Source: Solicoccozyma terricola (lineage: Eukaryota; Basidiomycota; Tremellomycetes; Filobasidiales; Piskurozymaceae). From it: 62,405 nucleotides of DNA. Under the pieces are notes generated by a model. It saw nothing but the letters and a program-made list of their open reading frames with translations, did no database searches and was not told where the DNA came from. Location: assembly GCA_001600875.1 (NCBI GenBank), contig BCLD01000020.1, positions 259,106 through 321,510 of the forward strand. Reading direction: 5' to 3'. Shown here one piece after another: positions 43,505-55,003 of this stretch; the first letter of the stretch is position 1, and the number at the start of each line of letters is the position of its first letter. A program made the translations under genes and the position numbers.

Positions 43505-45478
43505 TCAGAAGGCGGCCGCAGTTCCATCCTCAAGCTCAACACACGCCGTGAGCACCGAGGTAGGAATCGCCGCGCGTAAGCCAACAGCGAACCACCCTAC
43601 CCCGGCAACCTCTCTCGCTTTGAACGTGAGCTCTATCTTCCCCGCCTCGTCCGTCTCTAGCAACCGCGTTCCGCAAGGCTGGCTTGTCATGGCGAGATAC
43701 CCAACGATGTGGGCATGCGGCGCCGCAACGACCAGCGTGCCGTTCAGAGCTTCTCTGGCGATGTAGAGCTCGGACCCGAGATAGTCGGCCGAGCAGACGC
43801 ACCATGCATGGAGCGGAAAGGCCGAGATTCTATCGTTTGTGCAGGGTATTGTGGCAATGAGGAGGCCGAAGCGCGAGAGTGTCATGGCGTCCGTGTTCTC
43901 GAGGTGCTCTTTGACGTGATTGAGGGTGTCGGTCCATCGCAATCCGCCGTCTGCGCTTCCGATCAATGTGGGTGCCATCGCCGTCACGAGGTCCCCTACC
44001 GGGGCTGCGTCGAGCTGCGTCTTACTTTTGATCTTGGCGCCGATGACTCTTCGGAGCGCTACAGAGTCTCCGTCCATTTGTGCCTCGCCCCCATGCATGG
44101 ACAGCCCCGCCTTGATGTGCTCAATCGTGTCCGCAAAGCCGGTGAAGATGGGTGCGCCGGGTATTCGCCCGTGCTGCAGCGAATTGCACTGGCGGTGCTC
44201 AGATGCATACGCGAGGAATTGCACGTCTACCTCGCCAGATGCGCCCGTCGTGTTGCTGTTAAAGTTGTAGATTCTGATGCCTCGGGATCTTATCGCCTTG
44301 AGCACCTTCTGCAGCGCAACCTCAAACTTGTCGTCTTTCTTGTAGCCGAATTCGATGTTGCACATGGACGACCAGCAACCGACCAGGTCGGCCTCGAACG
44401 AAGCCTGCCGGTTGCTGATGCCGAACGAGTTCAGCGCCGTCTGCAGCCTGGCCTTCAACTTGGCCAGTTCGGATCTGGGCGCCTCCGTGAGCCCGAGCAC
44501 GGAACCCGGCGGCGCTATGCTCGAGCAAAGGGTAGCAAACATGTGGTCTTGCTCGCTTGGTGCCTCGTCGTACTGCATGATAGCGTTTTCGACGGGGAAG
44601 ATTCGCTTTACGATCTCGAAGGGGGCGGCGACTACGTCGCGGCTGAATCCCTGCCTGATGATTGTGTACTGCCCTGCCTCAGCTTGTAGATGGCCAGCAT
44701 GTAGCTCGCTTTCCAAACAAGGGTTTTGACGTTAGGGATATTACCGTTCACTTCGTTGAGCTCGCTGTTCTCGATTCCGACGTAAGATCCGCCGCCAGAG
44801 CCCATTCCTGGAAGGTCCATGCCCGCTTCCAGTATGACCACTCCGTAATGCGTGTCTCCAAGGACCCGAGCAGTGACCAAAACTCTTGGCATGCGTCCGA
44901 GAGCGTGCGGCCGTTCGCAAACTGCACTTCCTCGTTGTTGTCGAATGCATTTTGGTGCACCAAGGTGAGTTGGGCAAAAATAGCCAGGCTGCAAAGATGA
45001 CGGATCGCGTCAGTGTCCTCGCGCGGAAGCAGTACGGCGACAGAGGCCGCCCCTTCGTATATCTTTCCCATGGCGCTGATGCATCGACCAATGTCATCTT
45101 CGCTGGATTGGTCGATGGAATGGGCGTCGAGCCAGACGTTGCCGCTCCGTAAGGTGCCGGCTGGGGTGCCGGTTGGCACTACACCCAGCCGGACCAGGCT
45201 GCGGAACTTGTCGATGCTGGCGAGCGGAGCGATGGTGGCTCGGTGGCAGCCGTGACAGAGAAGCGTGTATCGTCGGACATCTCCACACACATAAGATAGG
45301 GGGCGCGCAGTACTCTGTATTTCGGGGGACACCAAGCAGGATGTTGACCGACGTGCCATCAAGTGTATACTCAAACACTCCGGCACAATGGCGGCAGCGC
45401 TCGAACGGGATCGGGCCATCCGTCGCTTCGGGATATCTCCACAGGAGGTTCATTTTTGCTGTAACTTGCATGTACTGA
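43505..45478 (-). pseudogene. HET-domain protein, frameshifted
   Basis: Reading leftward: an N-terminal piece with PIPFERCRHCAGVFEYTLDG; then, after a shift near 45310, RPLSYVCGDVRRYT (usual LSYVWGD), VWLDAHSIDQSSEDDIGRC, GKIYEGAASVAVLLP and YWKRAWTFQEWALA. These are the three conserved HET blocks. A second shift near 44780 leads to IPNVKTLVWKASYMLAIYKL, and a third near 44685 leads to QYTIIRQGFSRDVVAAPFEI and a long C-terminal region to the stop at 43505 (about 400 codons). HET proteins trigger incompatibility cell death. This copy would need three corrections to encode one. The C-terminal part is of no known family but clearly coding in pattern. Confidence 0.75.
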
Positions 45479-46201
45479 ACCCAAGAAATTATCGATTTCT
45501 CAACTCTAAGTAATCAATTGAGGGGCTTTCACAGACTACTTGGGCTGGATCGAAGTCAGGTATGATGCGTTGTCTATGTACATCTCGAAAGGATACAATG
45601 TGATGCTCTGCGCTTATGAAGGCTTGCATCCGACTGATCTAAATCGGAAGTGGCATCCTGACTCCGGGGTGGCACGCGTGTTTCTGAAACTCTCCTCGTG
45701 CTGACTCGGGAAGACACGGCAGTCAAGAACACTCCAATCCTGGGGCTCTTCGACATCGCATATGTGGCTGAATCAAGGATCACAGTCCCCTTGACACACA
45801 TTAGGGGCCCCACAACCGTGTACCAACCACCACGGGTGTGGCATTTAGTGCAGGAAGCTGTTCGAATGTCATACTGAGAGAACCTCTCGTACTACATCTT
45901 GGATGCGGCTTACCTTGCCCCAAATGTCGCTATCTCCTGTATTTCCGGAACGCCACCTCGACCCTTGCACTCGCATCGCTGTACTTCGACAGCTGACGAG
46001 CAACCTCCTCCAACCGCGGATGCAATGCGCTATGCCGTCGAAGCGCCGACCTCGATGGCGTTCTTTATCAGGATTGAAACCCTATGGGGCTCCATTAATT
46101 CGTCATCAACCAGACATGCTCGGAGGATAGAGTGAGGCCAGAACAGTTGATAACCTGATGCCTCTCTGAAATATGTTCCAACAGATATTCAATTCTATGA
46201 T
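45479..46201. other. No recognisable gene
   Basis: Overlapping short frames only (for example 45899-46135 plus). This is the probable promoter region of the HET gene, which reads leftward from 45478. Confidence 0.45.
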
Positions 46202-47252
46202 TCAAAAGCCATTGCGGCTCAACAGATGATGATCGGGAACCCAAGGCTCTGGTTGGATTGAACGAAGAGCCTCCTGTGCTCTAACACCGAAGTTCACGTG
46301 TGCATGCGTAGGTTCGGTGGTGCCGTGGAACAACGCCACGACGTGTTTTATGTTCATATCTCCCGACTGCTGTAGGACTTCGGCTTTCGCTTCAGCGGGT
46401 TGTGCAATTTGACCTGAAAAGAGAGGGGCAAAGGTTTTTGCTGTGAGTTTCAAAGTTGAGCTGTGGCTAAGGGGAGGCCTTACTTTCCGAAGGCTGATGC
46501 AGAGTGTAATGGATCTTCCTCGAAGTGTGGGGGACATGCCGGTCCCGGTCCAATCTAAAGAGGTCGGAGACGGACATCTGCGATCAGGTAATCGGTGTAT
46601 CAGCATAGCCGACTCCGCATCGGCAGTTAGCATCCTCTCACCTGGTTCAACAATACAAAGCCCATGCTTTCTCGAGGCCTGTGCCCACCGACATAGTGGG
46701 CGTAGACCTGGACAGCGAAGTCCCAAATGACTGCCGTATCATCTTGTACGTCACCCTATACCAACCAGCACCGCCTGGACCATCAGCGCCGTTACTCACG
46801 TAAAGTCGCTGCCGAGGCAACCGGTACATACCCTATCTGCGGTCGAGATGACCGTTTGCCACTCCAGATTGTCCGGAAACCACTCAGTCGCCCCTAACCC
46901 TACGACAAGCTTGTTTGGTTCAAATTTGAAGAGCTTTTCCCTTTCTGGGACACCCTCAATAAGTCTGCATTTATAATTTTTAACTCCCTGTATTGTGTTT
47001 TGTGCCGTTAGCCGCTGGCTACGTGATCTTCATATGACCACTGACCTTGCTCGTATTGGTCGCCGTTGTAGTGTGGGTGTTCTGTAGATTACCACTTATC
47101 CCAAGATTGAAACCAGGTTTCTGTGGCGCCTGGATGGTCACCGTCGGGGTAACTTGATGTGCCTTCACATCGGACCCTCCAATGGTGACGTCCTTCCCTT
47201 CATCATCGGCAATACCTGAGCTAAACCCCCTTGTGATCGCGAAATTAGCCAT
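46202..47252 (-). CDS. Multi-exon gene of unknown function
   Basis: From MANFAITRGFSSGIAD (47252) the model has exons 47046-47252, 46832-46987 and 46642-46755, then further exons to a stop at 46202. The first joins are in frame (NTSK|GVKNY, ADR|GDVQ) with introns GTCAGT...CAG and GTATGT...TAG. The protein has a Thr/Asn-rich N-terminus, then KLFKFEPNKLVVGLGATEWF and DTAVIWDFAVQVYAHY, a pattern of beta strands. I know no family. Exon structure near 46300-46600 is uncertain. It lies between a broken HET gene and the next unknown gene, all on the minus strand. Confidence 0.55.
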
Positions 47253-47457
47253 TGTGGTCGTGTTCTTTACAAACAATAGCGAGGGGCCGCGTGCACGCAC
47301 ATGTCAAAATTGTCAATCAGACGCTTTTTATCGTAAACGGTTTGCTTGCATGACACGGCTTGCAATCGGATGCGCTGGTCTAGGCTCAGCTCCAAAGCGT
47401 TTGTAAGAGTGAGCCGGACCCCTTGGCACCGTTGTTCGAGGGATACTGGCGTGATCT

Positions 47458-48440
47458 TTACAGCAGAATTCCGATCACTTCAGCGTGGACATTGTCCAAC
47501 ATTACGACACGACTTACGTCCGTCGAAATTTTACAACATGGTGATGCTTGTCCTCCATACTTCAAGGTTATTGAAGCCTCGATATAGGATGTATACTTCC
47601 GGGTGGGTGTGCTCAATGAAGTTGATCCGTCCTGTACGGCAACTTTCGTCTTTCCTGCTGTGTCATCCTTTCCGCCATCAAGGTCGGCTGAACGCTTGTT
47701 TTTCCCACCCTTAGGGAAGAATCCGAGACTTCGAAGAATCCTAGACTTCATGCCAGTCGTTTCCTGAGAGGCACTTGCCTGGGCCTCTCTTGACCCCGAT
47801 CGTCCGGTTGTAATCCCTGCCGCCACATCCTCCAAGTCACCATGGGTTATATCAGTCGTTTTGTCCTGGCCAAGACGCAGCACTACCGAGACTTGCGCTA
47901 GCTTCGCCAGTTGATCTGCGATGAATAGGCCCTCCATGGTCACCTCTTCCACGAACAATGTCAGGCATTCACTACCGGCTTTAACTTTGCCCGAGCCGAC
48001 ATCACCCAGAACGATGTCCGGAAGGATATCCAAGATTCCCGAGTGCACCTGGTCTTTGAACAGGCGCCGAAGGTCGTCCCAGTTTCTGTCCACAAATGCC
48101 AATGTCCGCTCGGGGACGAGGACACAAGTTACTCTGTCGGGCTGGTCCAGAGGGATCTCTTCATCTTCGTTGATTGATACCAGTGCAGACCAGGAAGCGT
48201 CCGCATCCGTCCGGCTTGTATGCTCCGGGAGACTGATGAACAGCCCTTGAATGGTCCTTGTGTCTGGTCGGAAGAGCCACCCACGGTGAGCGGCAGCTGA
48301 CGGTGCGGCAAGGTTCAGACAGCTTACGGAGCAGCACCCTATTGGCAAACAGCGCAACATTCAATGAAGAGTCTTGTGTTGCAGCTACCATGGCCTCGAT
48401 TGTATCCTCGTCCAGAATGACTATGAAACATACCAACCGC
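47458..48440 (-). CDS. Multi-exon gene of unknown function
   Basis: An exon with LDEDTIEAMVAATQDSSLNV then ALFANRVLL joins through a probable 64-nt intron (GTAAGC...ACCAG) to a long exon: TRTIQGLFISLPEHTSRTDA, LDQPDRVTCVLVPERTLAFV, DIVLGDVGSGKVKAGSECLT, a basic linker (RSLGFFPKGGKNKRSADLDG) and a stop at 47458. The sequence is clearly coding in codon use but matches no family I know. There are no membrane helices. It may continue upstream into 48450-49570 as one gene. Confidence 0.5.
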
Positions 48441-48449
48441 GGTTAACCA

Positions 48450-49570
48450 AGCTTCACCTCCTCGAGTGGCCGTAGATTTTTGTGCTGCCTCACCTGACTC
48501 TAGTTTTCCTCCCATTTTCTTCTGGGCAGAGTTCAGCCAAGATGTGACCGTGGTCTCATGCTCGCCGTGGGCTGAATATACAGTCCATCAGCTAGGTAAC
48601 GCGTTGTCATGGACACCTCTCTCTCCAGCTGACCTTGACCCTTCTTCAGGCCTTCCAACATTTTCTTCAAAGCTTCGCAACTCCCCTTGTTTGACAACGG
48701 ATCTCCGATCGCCGTCATGTTGATCACTACGGCCTCCTTTCCGAGAAGGGTCTGGAGACCATCCTCCACTGGATCTTTACCAGAATTCGAAGGTGGAAGT
48801 GACGGCGCGAGGAAACTCTCCACGACATTCTCCTCACTCCCCAAGGACCCTAGCACCCGGTGAGATCCAGTTCGGTTGGATGGATTGCTCCAATCCTGGA
48901 GATAACAAGGACGGGTCCACGATGAGTCACCAAACAAGATCGAAACATATTCCTAGTGTTATGACCAACCTCTACGTCATCAGACTCGAAACACAGCACT
49001 TCCATGGTCTCGGAGAACCTCTCAGTACCCTCGAAATAATAGACCAAACCTTTGAGATGGTATGAAGTGTGGCCTATGCCCAGGTATTCTCTCTCTCTCT
49101 CTCTCTCTTCAGCAACTCTCGCACCCCTCTTCAGTCGGACCCGACCAACATAGAGCAACGATTGTGTGCTTTGGTCTACGCCAAGAGGCATTGCGTTCTT
49201 TGGGATGAGACCGTCACGGGCGAGACGCTGATAATGGATGATTGATTAAGTACTCGTCGGCACGGACAGCAAGGTAAGCAACGCCGAGGTGGGATCACTC
49301 ACCCACTTGCCCTTACTGACAATCGCAAGCATGGTATGGCGGTTCCAGAATTCAATCAGGGCGGTGCCGGAGGTCACCCTTGCGAGGTCGCATACAAAGA
49401 CTCCATTCTGGCGGATTGGATGTGGAACCCATTTTCCTTTCTCCCGGCCGTAAACTGGACAATATGCTACCCAGACTACCGGCACAACCGCTGGGTGATT
49501 CGGCTCTGCGGAAATGCTTGTCGTGCTCGAGTGGTCCACATCTGAATACTTTCCAAGCACAGTCATATCC
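48450..49570 (-). CDS. Uncertain coding stretch
   Basis: Minus-strand frames 49246-49566 (VVPVVWVAYCPVYGREKGKW, CDLARVTSGTALIEFWNRHT) and 48533-48937 (VEDGLQTLLGKEAVVINMTA, ALKKMLEGLKKGQGQLEREV) look coding, and a third reads VTSWLNSAQKKMGGKLESGE near 48500. I could not link them with confidence. They lie between the patatin fragment and the unknown gene at 47.5-48.4 kb and may belong to either. A (CT)n run lies at about 49087-49109. Confidence 0.35.
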
Positions 49571-49958
49571 TTCCAGATATAGGTTGATGATGCCTTAAGG
49601 AGGTTGACTTTTTCAGTACTCTGACGAGAAGTGACGATTTGCTCACCAAGCTTACTTGAAGGGTTGTACTAGGTCCCCCAGATTGTGCTGTCCCCATCAT
49701 AGCCGCTTTAAGGACAGCTTCGAGTGCTTCCACCCGCTCAATGGGCTCAGGCTCGTGGTGATCTCGTTGCATCAGATAGGTGTCAGAACATCTCTTATTG
49801 AATGTTCACCTTGGTATATGTTTCAGCTCACAAGTGTATACTTCAGAAGAGTTCGGAGTTAATATCTGGATTCCGTCGGCGTATGCAGGCACACTGAGCA
49901 TCCAGGGTGGGTTCAGCGCGATCTCAGCGGTGAAAGCAAGCCAAGCATTGGGCTGAGC

Positions 49959-50690
49959 TTACATGTACTCCTGAACAGTTTGAACAATTCCTGCGATTCG
50001 AGTTTCCGTCACGTCTGATTTCAACCGTGCGTCCGTCAGAACCCTCATCTGATTGGTTTTCGCGTCGCTCGATATGTCCAAGCCTTCATCACCGATTCCC
50101 AGCAAAACACGTCGTGGATATGTTGCTGACCCTCGTCTTGCGAGTCTGACATAGCGGTCCACTGGGTCTTGATTGAAGCCCATGGTAATGAATGGGGGTG
50201 TTGTCGACGTAAAATGGACGTCACGGATGGCAGTGGCCGGAGAGCCCAGTCCGCTGCCGATGGATATTACCAAGCCCTGGTGGACTTCCGTCTGAGACCA
50301 GATCTTGGTCGCTTCCTTTAAGGCTAGTTCAGCGGGGTTGGTATTTATGCCAATAGATCCGTCGATGAATCTCGAAAGGAAAAAGGGTACCGCCGATGAA
50401 CAAATCGCTTGCCAAATGGCGCAATCATTTGCGCATTCGGTGTCAGTCGAATAGCTTCGTAAGAGACTTGTGCCAGTTGCCGACGATGTCGGCATGGCGA
50501 CGAGCGCAACCCGACATCTAGCGGAGGATCGTGCACTAGTGTTACCATCGTTTGTGAAAGAAGGATCCGCTAGAGGAGCTTCTTCTCCTCCATTCACCTG
50601 GCACTTCTGGATAACCTTCTTGATCTCGTCCTCAAAGACAGAACCGATGGCTTGGCCAAAGTATGGAAGCGTGTGTACGCTTTACCGGGA
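49959..50690 (-). pseudogene. Patatin-like phospholipase fragment
   Basis: The frame reads GSVFEDEIKKVIQKCQ then CRVALVAMPTSSATGTSLLR, AIWQAICSSAVPFFLSRFID then GSIGINTNPAELALKEATKI, and GLVISIGSG. The D-G-S/G-x-G-x-N-N-P block carries the catalytic Asp of patatins, and the SIGSG strand is also typical. The N-terminal part with GGGxRG and the Ser of GxSxG is absent: the minisatellite at 50741 begins where it should be. After VQEYM a donor-like GTAAGC suggests further exons downstream (about 49660-49900). A homologous domain is intact in the gene at 57816-62058. Confidence 0.7.
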
Positions 50691-50740
50691 GCTGTTATCA
50701 GTGGTCTTCCGTCAGGACACGGCTTCAAGCGCGGCATTGC

Positions 50741-50896
50741 CAGCCGAGGCTGTAGGAGTATCTATGCAGCTAGGAATTCTTCAAATTCCATCAAGAAATC
50801 CCCATGCCAGGAGTAAAATGTTGCAGATTGCCAGCCGAGGCTGTGAGGAGTCCCCATGCCAGGAGTAAAATGTTGCTATGGAATGCTGTCCAATAC
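50741..50896. repeat. Minisatellite, second locus
   Basis: One and a half units of the 27-28 kb minisatellite (AGGAATTCTTCAAATTCCAT, CCCCATGCCAGGAGTAAAAT, GAATGCTGTCCAATAC). The last unit is cut exactly by a gypsy LTR after CCAATAC. Confidence 0.85.
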
Positions 50897-51443
50897 TGTA
50901 AGGATACGACCAATCCACTCGACGCTGGACACGTCATCTCTCGTACGACCTCAGACTCTACGCATCTACGTACAGACTCTATGCGTCTACGTCCGGATTG
51001 GGATACGAATCCTTACTCGACTTAACTCTATTTCTTTCGCTCTCCTCTTACGCCTCTTGGACTAATCGGACTTCCTCGATTACAACCGACGCCCCTCGAT
51101 TGCAAACGACGGATTTCTCTTACAATCGACGGACATCTCTAGAAACCGACGGATCTCTCTAGATATCGATGGATTACTCTAGGACCGTCAAGACATTCTT
51201 ACTCTCCTTTCGCGCTTCGAGATATCGCCACTATCCGATATCTCTCTTCATTGTTCTTTACTATCGTTTTACTATAAAGAGTGCTCCCTTACAGACCTCT
51301 TCTCTCTATTGTAATTCACCCTGTTAATGCATCGCATTCCACGACACTACATTTGCCACTCGCATCTCGACTAATCGTATATCGACTTAGGCTCGCTACC
51401 TAACAACTCATACTACATTAGATCATCGGATCCCAACGTTACA
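50897..51443 (+). repeat. Gypsy LTR
   Basis: A 547-bp segment starting TGTAAGGATACGACC and ending CCAACGTTACA, with internal 17-18 bp degenerate repeats (TCTCTAGAAACCGACGGA-like) at 51060-51190. Its first 15 bp match the gypsy LTRs at 52745-53336 and 33474-34826, but the interior differs. It faces the gag of the neighbouring element in opposite orientation. Confidence 0.7.
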
Positions 51444-51531
51444 TAGTGAGTATAGGGATAGATCTGAAAATAACTTGCGTGAGTTCCCGAATACAGTCAT
51501 AGCAGTCCTCTTCGGATCAAGCCTTTTAGTC

Positions 51532-52563
51532 CTATCTCGTGATACAAAGAGTCCGAAAGCCGCTCAGTCCACGAAGAAAGACCAGCACCTGACATTCACC
51601 TTTCTTCAACACTCTGTAACGAGATTTACGACTCATGTTAGTCTCGTGGTTCGCTTCGTAGTACTGACTGCGGAGCGCTTCTTTCCAAGCTTCCCAAGTG
51701 ACTAAACCGTGCCATTCTTCCGGCTCCAAACCGGCGAACCATGAGGCCGCTGCTCCTTTCAATACGAAGGGAATATGGTACAGCACCATTCCTGCGTCAC
51801 AGTACTCGAGGAGCATCTCTAATTTCCTTATGAAGTCGTCAATATTGTAAGGAGGCTCGCCCGAAAACTTAGGAAGATTTTCGATCCTAACTCGGCGATC
51901 GAAAGTGGAAGGATCCATCCCAGGCATACTGGCAACGGTCCATCCACTCGTTTCGAACGTCCCAGTCGATCCTCTGTACGTATCGTATGGGGGACGCACA
52001 ACTGGAGGGTCATGAGCAGGAGGTGCGTCGTGAGAAGCAGAGGCCCTTAATTGGGCCTGCAACTCAGCGATCATCTCTGCCTGCCTCGCTTCACGAGCTG
52101 ACATTTGAGGATGAGGTGACGGAGGGTGGAGGATCGGAGGACGGAGGATCGGAGGAGGAATGGGGAGAGGTTCGGTGTAGCGAGCGGGGATAGGGGCAGG
52201 AGGAGTGTGAGTGTGAAGGGAAGGAAGTGGTGGTGTCGAAAAGTGGGAGCTCCGGGATTGAAGCTTTTCTCTTTCGACGCCCAGCCTTTCCACTTGAATG
52301 GCGGCGGTGGCTTGGAGGAGTTCGGTGCACGTCCTGGCATTGTCCGACTCCATGCGAGCGAGGCTCTGCATGATGGTGTTGATCTGTTCTATGTTAATGG
52401 AGGCAGATGGTGGTGATGGTGGTGTGACGATCGAACGCTCCTCTTCTCGAGGGGAATCCATCTCGTAGATCGCTGGATGGGACGCGTCGGTGGGAAGGGA
52501 TGAGGATTGGGACCTGCTGTTTTGCAGTGGGTCCTCCGAGTAACTTCGGGTGATCGGTGGCAT
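51532..52563 (-). CDS. Ty3/gypsy Gag, 3' truncated
   Basis: The 343-codon frame starts MPPITRSYSEDPLQNSRSQS. It has a Pro-rich middle (PIPARYTEPLPIPPPILRPP) and a retrotransposon gag domain with LPKFSGEPPYNIDDFIRKLE, HIPFVLKGAAASWFAGLEPE and TWEAWKEALRSQYY. The sequence then loses similarity and ends at 51532. No zinc knuckle, protease or polymerase follows, because an oppositely oriented LTR begins 90 bp on. The open frame may still be translated. The start is 181 bp downstream of the LTR. Confidence 0.85.
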   Translation of the reverse strand: MPPITRSYSEDPLQNSRSQSSSLPTDASHPAIYEMDSPREEERSIVTPPSPPSASINIEQINTIMQSLARMESDNARTCTELLQATAAIQVERLGVEREKLQSRSSHFSTPPLPSLHTHTPPAPIPARYTEPLPIPPPILRPPILHPPSPHPQMSAREARQAEMIAELQAQLRASASHDAPPAHDPPVVRPPYDTYRGSTGTFETSGWTVASMPGMDPSTFDRRVRIENLPKFSGEPPYNIDDFIRKLEMLLEYCDAGMVLYHIPFVLKGAAASWFAGLEPEEWHGLVTWEAWKEALRSQYYEANHETNMSRKSRYRVLKKGECQVLVFLRGLSGFRTLCITR

Positions 52564-52744
52564 TTGGGTGTGGTTGTTTGTTTGATGTTCATTCCTCGAA
52601 TGATTTTGGGTCGATGCTACATCTAGCGATATGTTTGGAGGTGGAGGTTTTGGTGTGTGTGTGTGTGTAAGCTTGAAGTCTTCGATCGCTAGGAACGACG
52701 AAACGGAGGTTCAGTCGAGATGTTTCCCTGACTGCGCCCCAACT

Positions 52745-53336
52745 TGTCAGGTGCTAGGCTTTCAGATTCCATGGGGATGGTGTTCGAAGAAGCGTTGGCA
52801 GATGACGGATGATCGGGCCTCTCGCAGTTAGATTCAGAACCGCCGTTAAGGTGAACGAAGTGACGTTGACGACAAGAGAGAGAGAGAATCGGCGACGCTG
52901 GATCGGTGGCCGAAAGAGATGAAGTAATTGAGGGTCGAATGTGAGAGAAGAGATTGTGGTCCAAAAGGTAGCTAATCCAAGGACGATCGATCGAGGGAAG
53001 TGTGACGTGCAGACGATGTATAATCCGCAGAACTAGGTCTAATACAGGGTGAGGAAGAGGGAAAAGACCGTCCACCGAAGGCAGAGGGCTCCCGTTATAT
53101 GTACTCGTGCATATATCGCATAGCGAGATGAAAAAAGAGGAAAAAAGGATGAAAGATGTACGCACGAGCGGTCCCCGGTCATTCGCCGTTAGCAAGGGCG
53201 ATTGGGCAGGCGTGAGGACGGTGAACGATGCTGAGACGGCCGAGCATGCATTGATGTGTCGACCTGGACGAATATCCGTGGAGCGTGGCACCGCGGAACG
53301 GTAAGGAGGAGGCCCGAGAAAGGTCGTATCCTTACA
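52745..53336 (-). repeat. 5' LTR of gypsy element
   Basis: In minus orientation, TGTAAGGATACGACC to CACCTGACA (592 bp). It is followed by AGTTGGGGCGCAGTC, which resembles the GGCGCAGTC-type primer-binding leaders of Ty3/gypsy elements, and then by the gag gene. It is homologous to the LTR at 33474-34826. Confidence 0.75.
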
Positions 53337-54853
53337 CGGTGGATAAAGCGGATAAAACAGCTTGAAGGGTGGATGGAGAGAATGAAGAGGTGAATTTCTC
53401 ATTATAGTAGTGTTTGGGAAAGTTGTAAGGGATTGCTAGGATACCTTTAGGCACCTTGGCAGACGGCCCAGATGCCATAGGAGGTCCAAGAACGCTTAGG
53501 ACCAAGGACGTCACGATTCGGATTGCAAATATGGTCGTTTGAGGGATGCCGGCATTAGCCAGTATGGTCCGGACAGGACTGGCGAGCAGCCAGGGTTTCC
53601 CCATCCATTTTTAGGTACATAAGGAAGCCTTCTGTACGTCTCTTCATATTGCTCTCTTCCCTCGAGCAATATTATCAATTGTATGACCACATAAAGCATC
53701 ACATGAGCGACCTTTGCCCATAGGCATTCAAGCTAGACCTCTTACTTCGCAAGGCTGCCACGCTTGCACCCACGTATACGAACCCTGGCCGCTGCACGTC
53801 GACGTCGACGGACAGCGACACGCCCCTCTTCGTACGGTCGGCGCAGTCTATTAGGGCTGTGAACCAGCATCGGAGATGAAGCGACTGCCAAAGATCGACT
53901 GGCGGCTTGGAATCGGGGAGTATGTAGCTATCGATCCTCTTTTCCTGACACTTTCTGCTCATACCCCTCAAGAGGGAAGATTACAATGTAGCAGGTCCCT
54001 TGCCAGTGAAGTTCCCTTGTGAGAGCCTAGAAGTGCATCCTTCCACGACAAGATTCGGAGACGCATGGCTCCCAATGCGCTACCCAGTACTTCCTGTCGG
54101 CCTCCGACAGCTTCATGGTGGCCACATATCATCTTCCAGGGCAAAGGCTAATTCCGCTCTTCGGTCTGCTCAGCGCCAACAGGTATGCTGCTGATGTTGA
54201 AAAGGTTATTGATAGCCTCATGATCGTCTCAACAACCCAGCTCGGTCGATCTGGACCCCTGTTGTTCGCACCAGAATGGAGGTGCCGCCCTTCGCTGGGG
54301 CAAACTACGGCCGACATGAACGACGGGTGAATATCGAAAAGACAGGCTGTCTTTTCGGTGCCATCGCTTGCACCCCTTCATCGTCCCTGGTAGTAAACCA
54401 CCGCAGGCTCACCAGATGGCGAATCCTTTGTTTTCTTCATGAACACGAAGCTGAACGACTGGGCTGATGTGGAGATCACTCATGCAATTTCAAGAACCCA
54501 TTTCGACGATGAAACAAACGATATTCTAAACCACAGGGTATCACATCCTCGCAGACCTAGTTCACCGATTCGCTATAGTGAAACACGCGGATCACCCCGT
54601 GGCTTCCAGTGTTCCAGTGACATCATGCACGAGTTCTTCATCATCGACATTGCCACCCTCGGGACGGGTTGAGAGGGAACCCACCTTCGTCAAATAGGCC
54701 ATTATGGTTACCCTTCTCTTTCACTGTAAACCCCGACCACTTCGATTACCAACACATCGAGTAAGGACGTCGACTGCATTCGGCTCGGTTCTACCTTACG
54801 AAGCATGCCACCGGCGACTAATTTGCGATCAAGCCGCGCGTTATCTGATTCTG
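53337..54853. other. No confident gene
   Basis: Minus frame 53699-53971 and plus frames at 54115-54330 (FGLLSANRYAADVEKVIDSL) and 54439-54672 look mildly coding, but I cannot assign or join them. The perfect 23-bp palindrome lies at 54335-54357 (arms CGAAAAGACAG and CTGTCTTTTCG). Confidence 0.4.
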
Positions 54854-55003
54854 TTGAATATCAGCACTCTTCACGTGTCTAGGTTATCATGGGAACGTCG
54901 CGTCCATGTCAACTGCTTTACTCGCCTCACAACCAAATGGGCTCTCTTCTCCAACATCACTATAGTTGCTGAGGCAGAGATCCCAGGTAGGCTCTCTTTG
55001 ACG
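54854..55003. repeat. Inverted copy of the 1-290 repeat
   Basis: GTTGAATATCAGCACTCTTC to CCAGGTAGGCTCTCTT is the reverse complement of one unit plus the left flank of the repeat at the window start, with few mismatches. Confidence 0.85.

Noticed and set aside
43709..44689. Plus-strand 326-codon frame opposite the HET gene tail
   Set aside because: Antisense shadow. It is Arg/Val-rich, lacks motifs and has no plausible splice sites, while the minus frame continues a HET protein.
49087..49109. (CT)n run as a promoter element
   Set aside because: A simple dinucleotide run with no gene start that fits on either strand.
50897..53336. One gypsy element bounded by the LTRs at 50897 and 52745
   Set aside because: The two LTRs lie in opposite orientation and differ internally, so they cannot be the two ends of one element.
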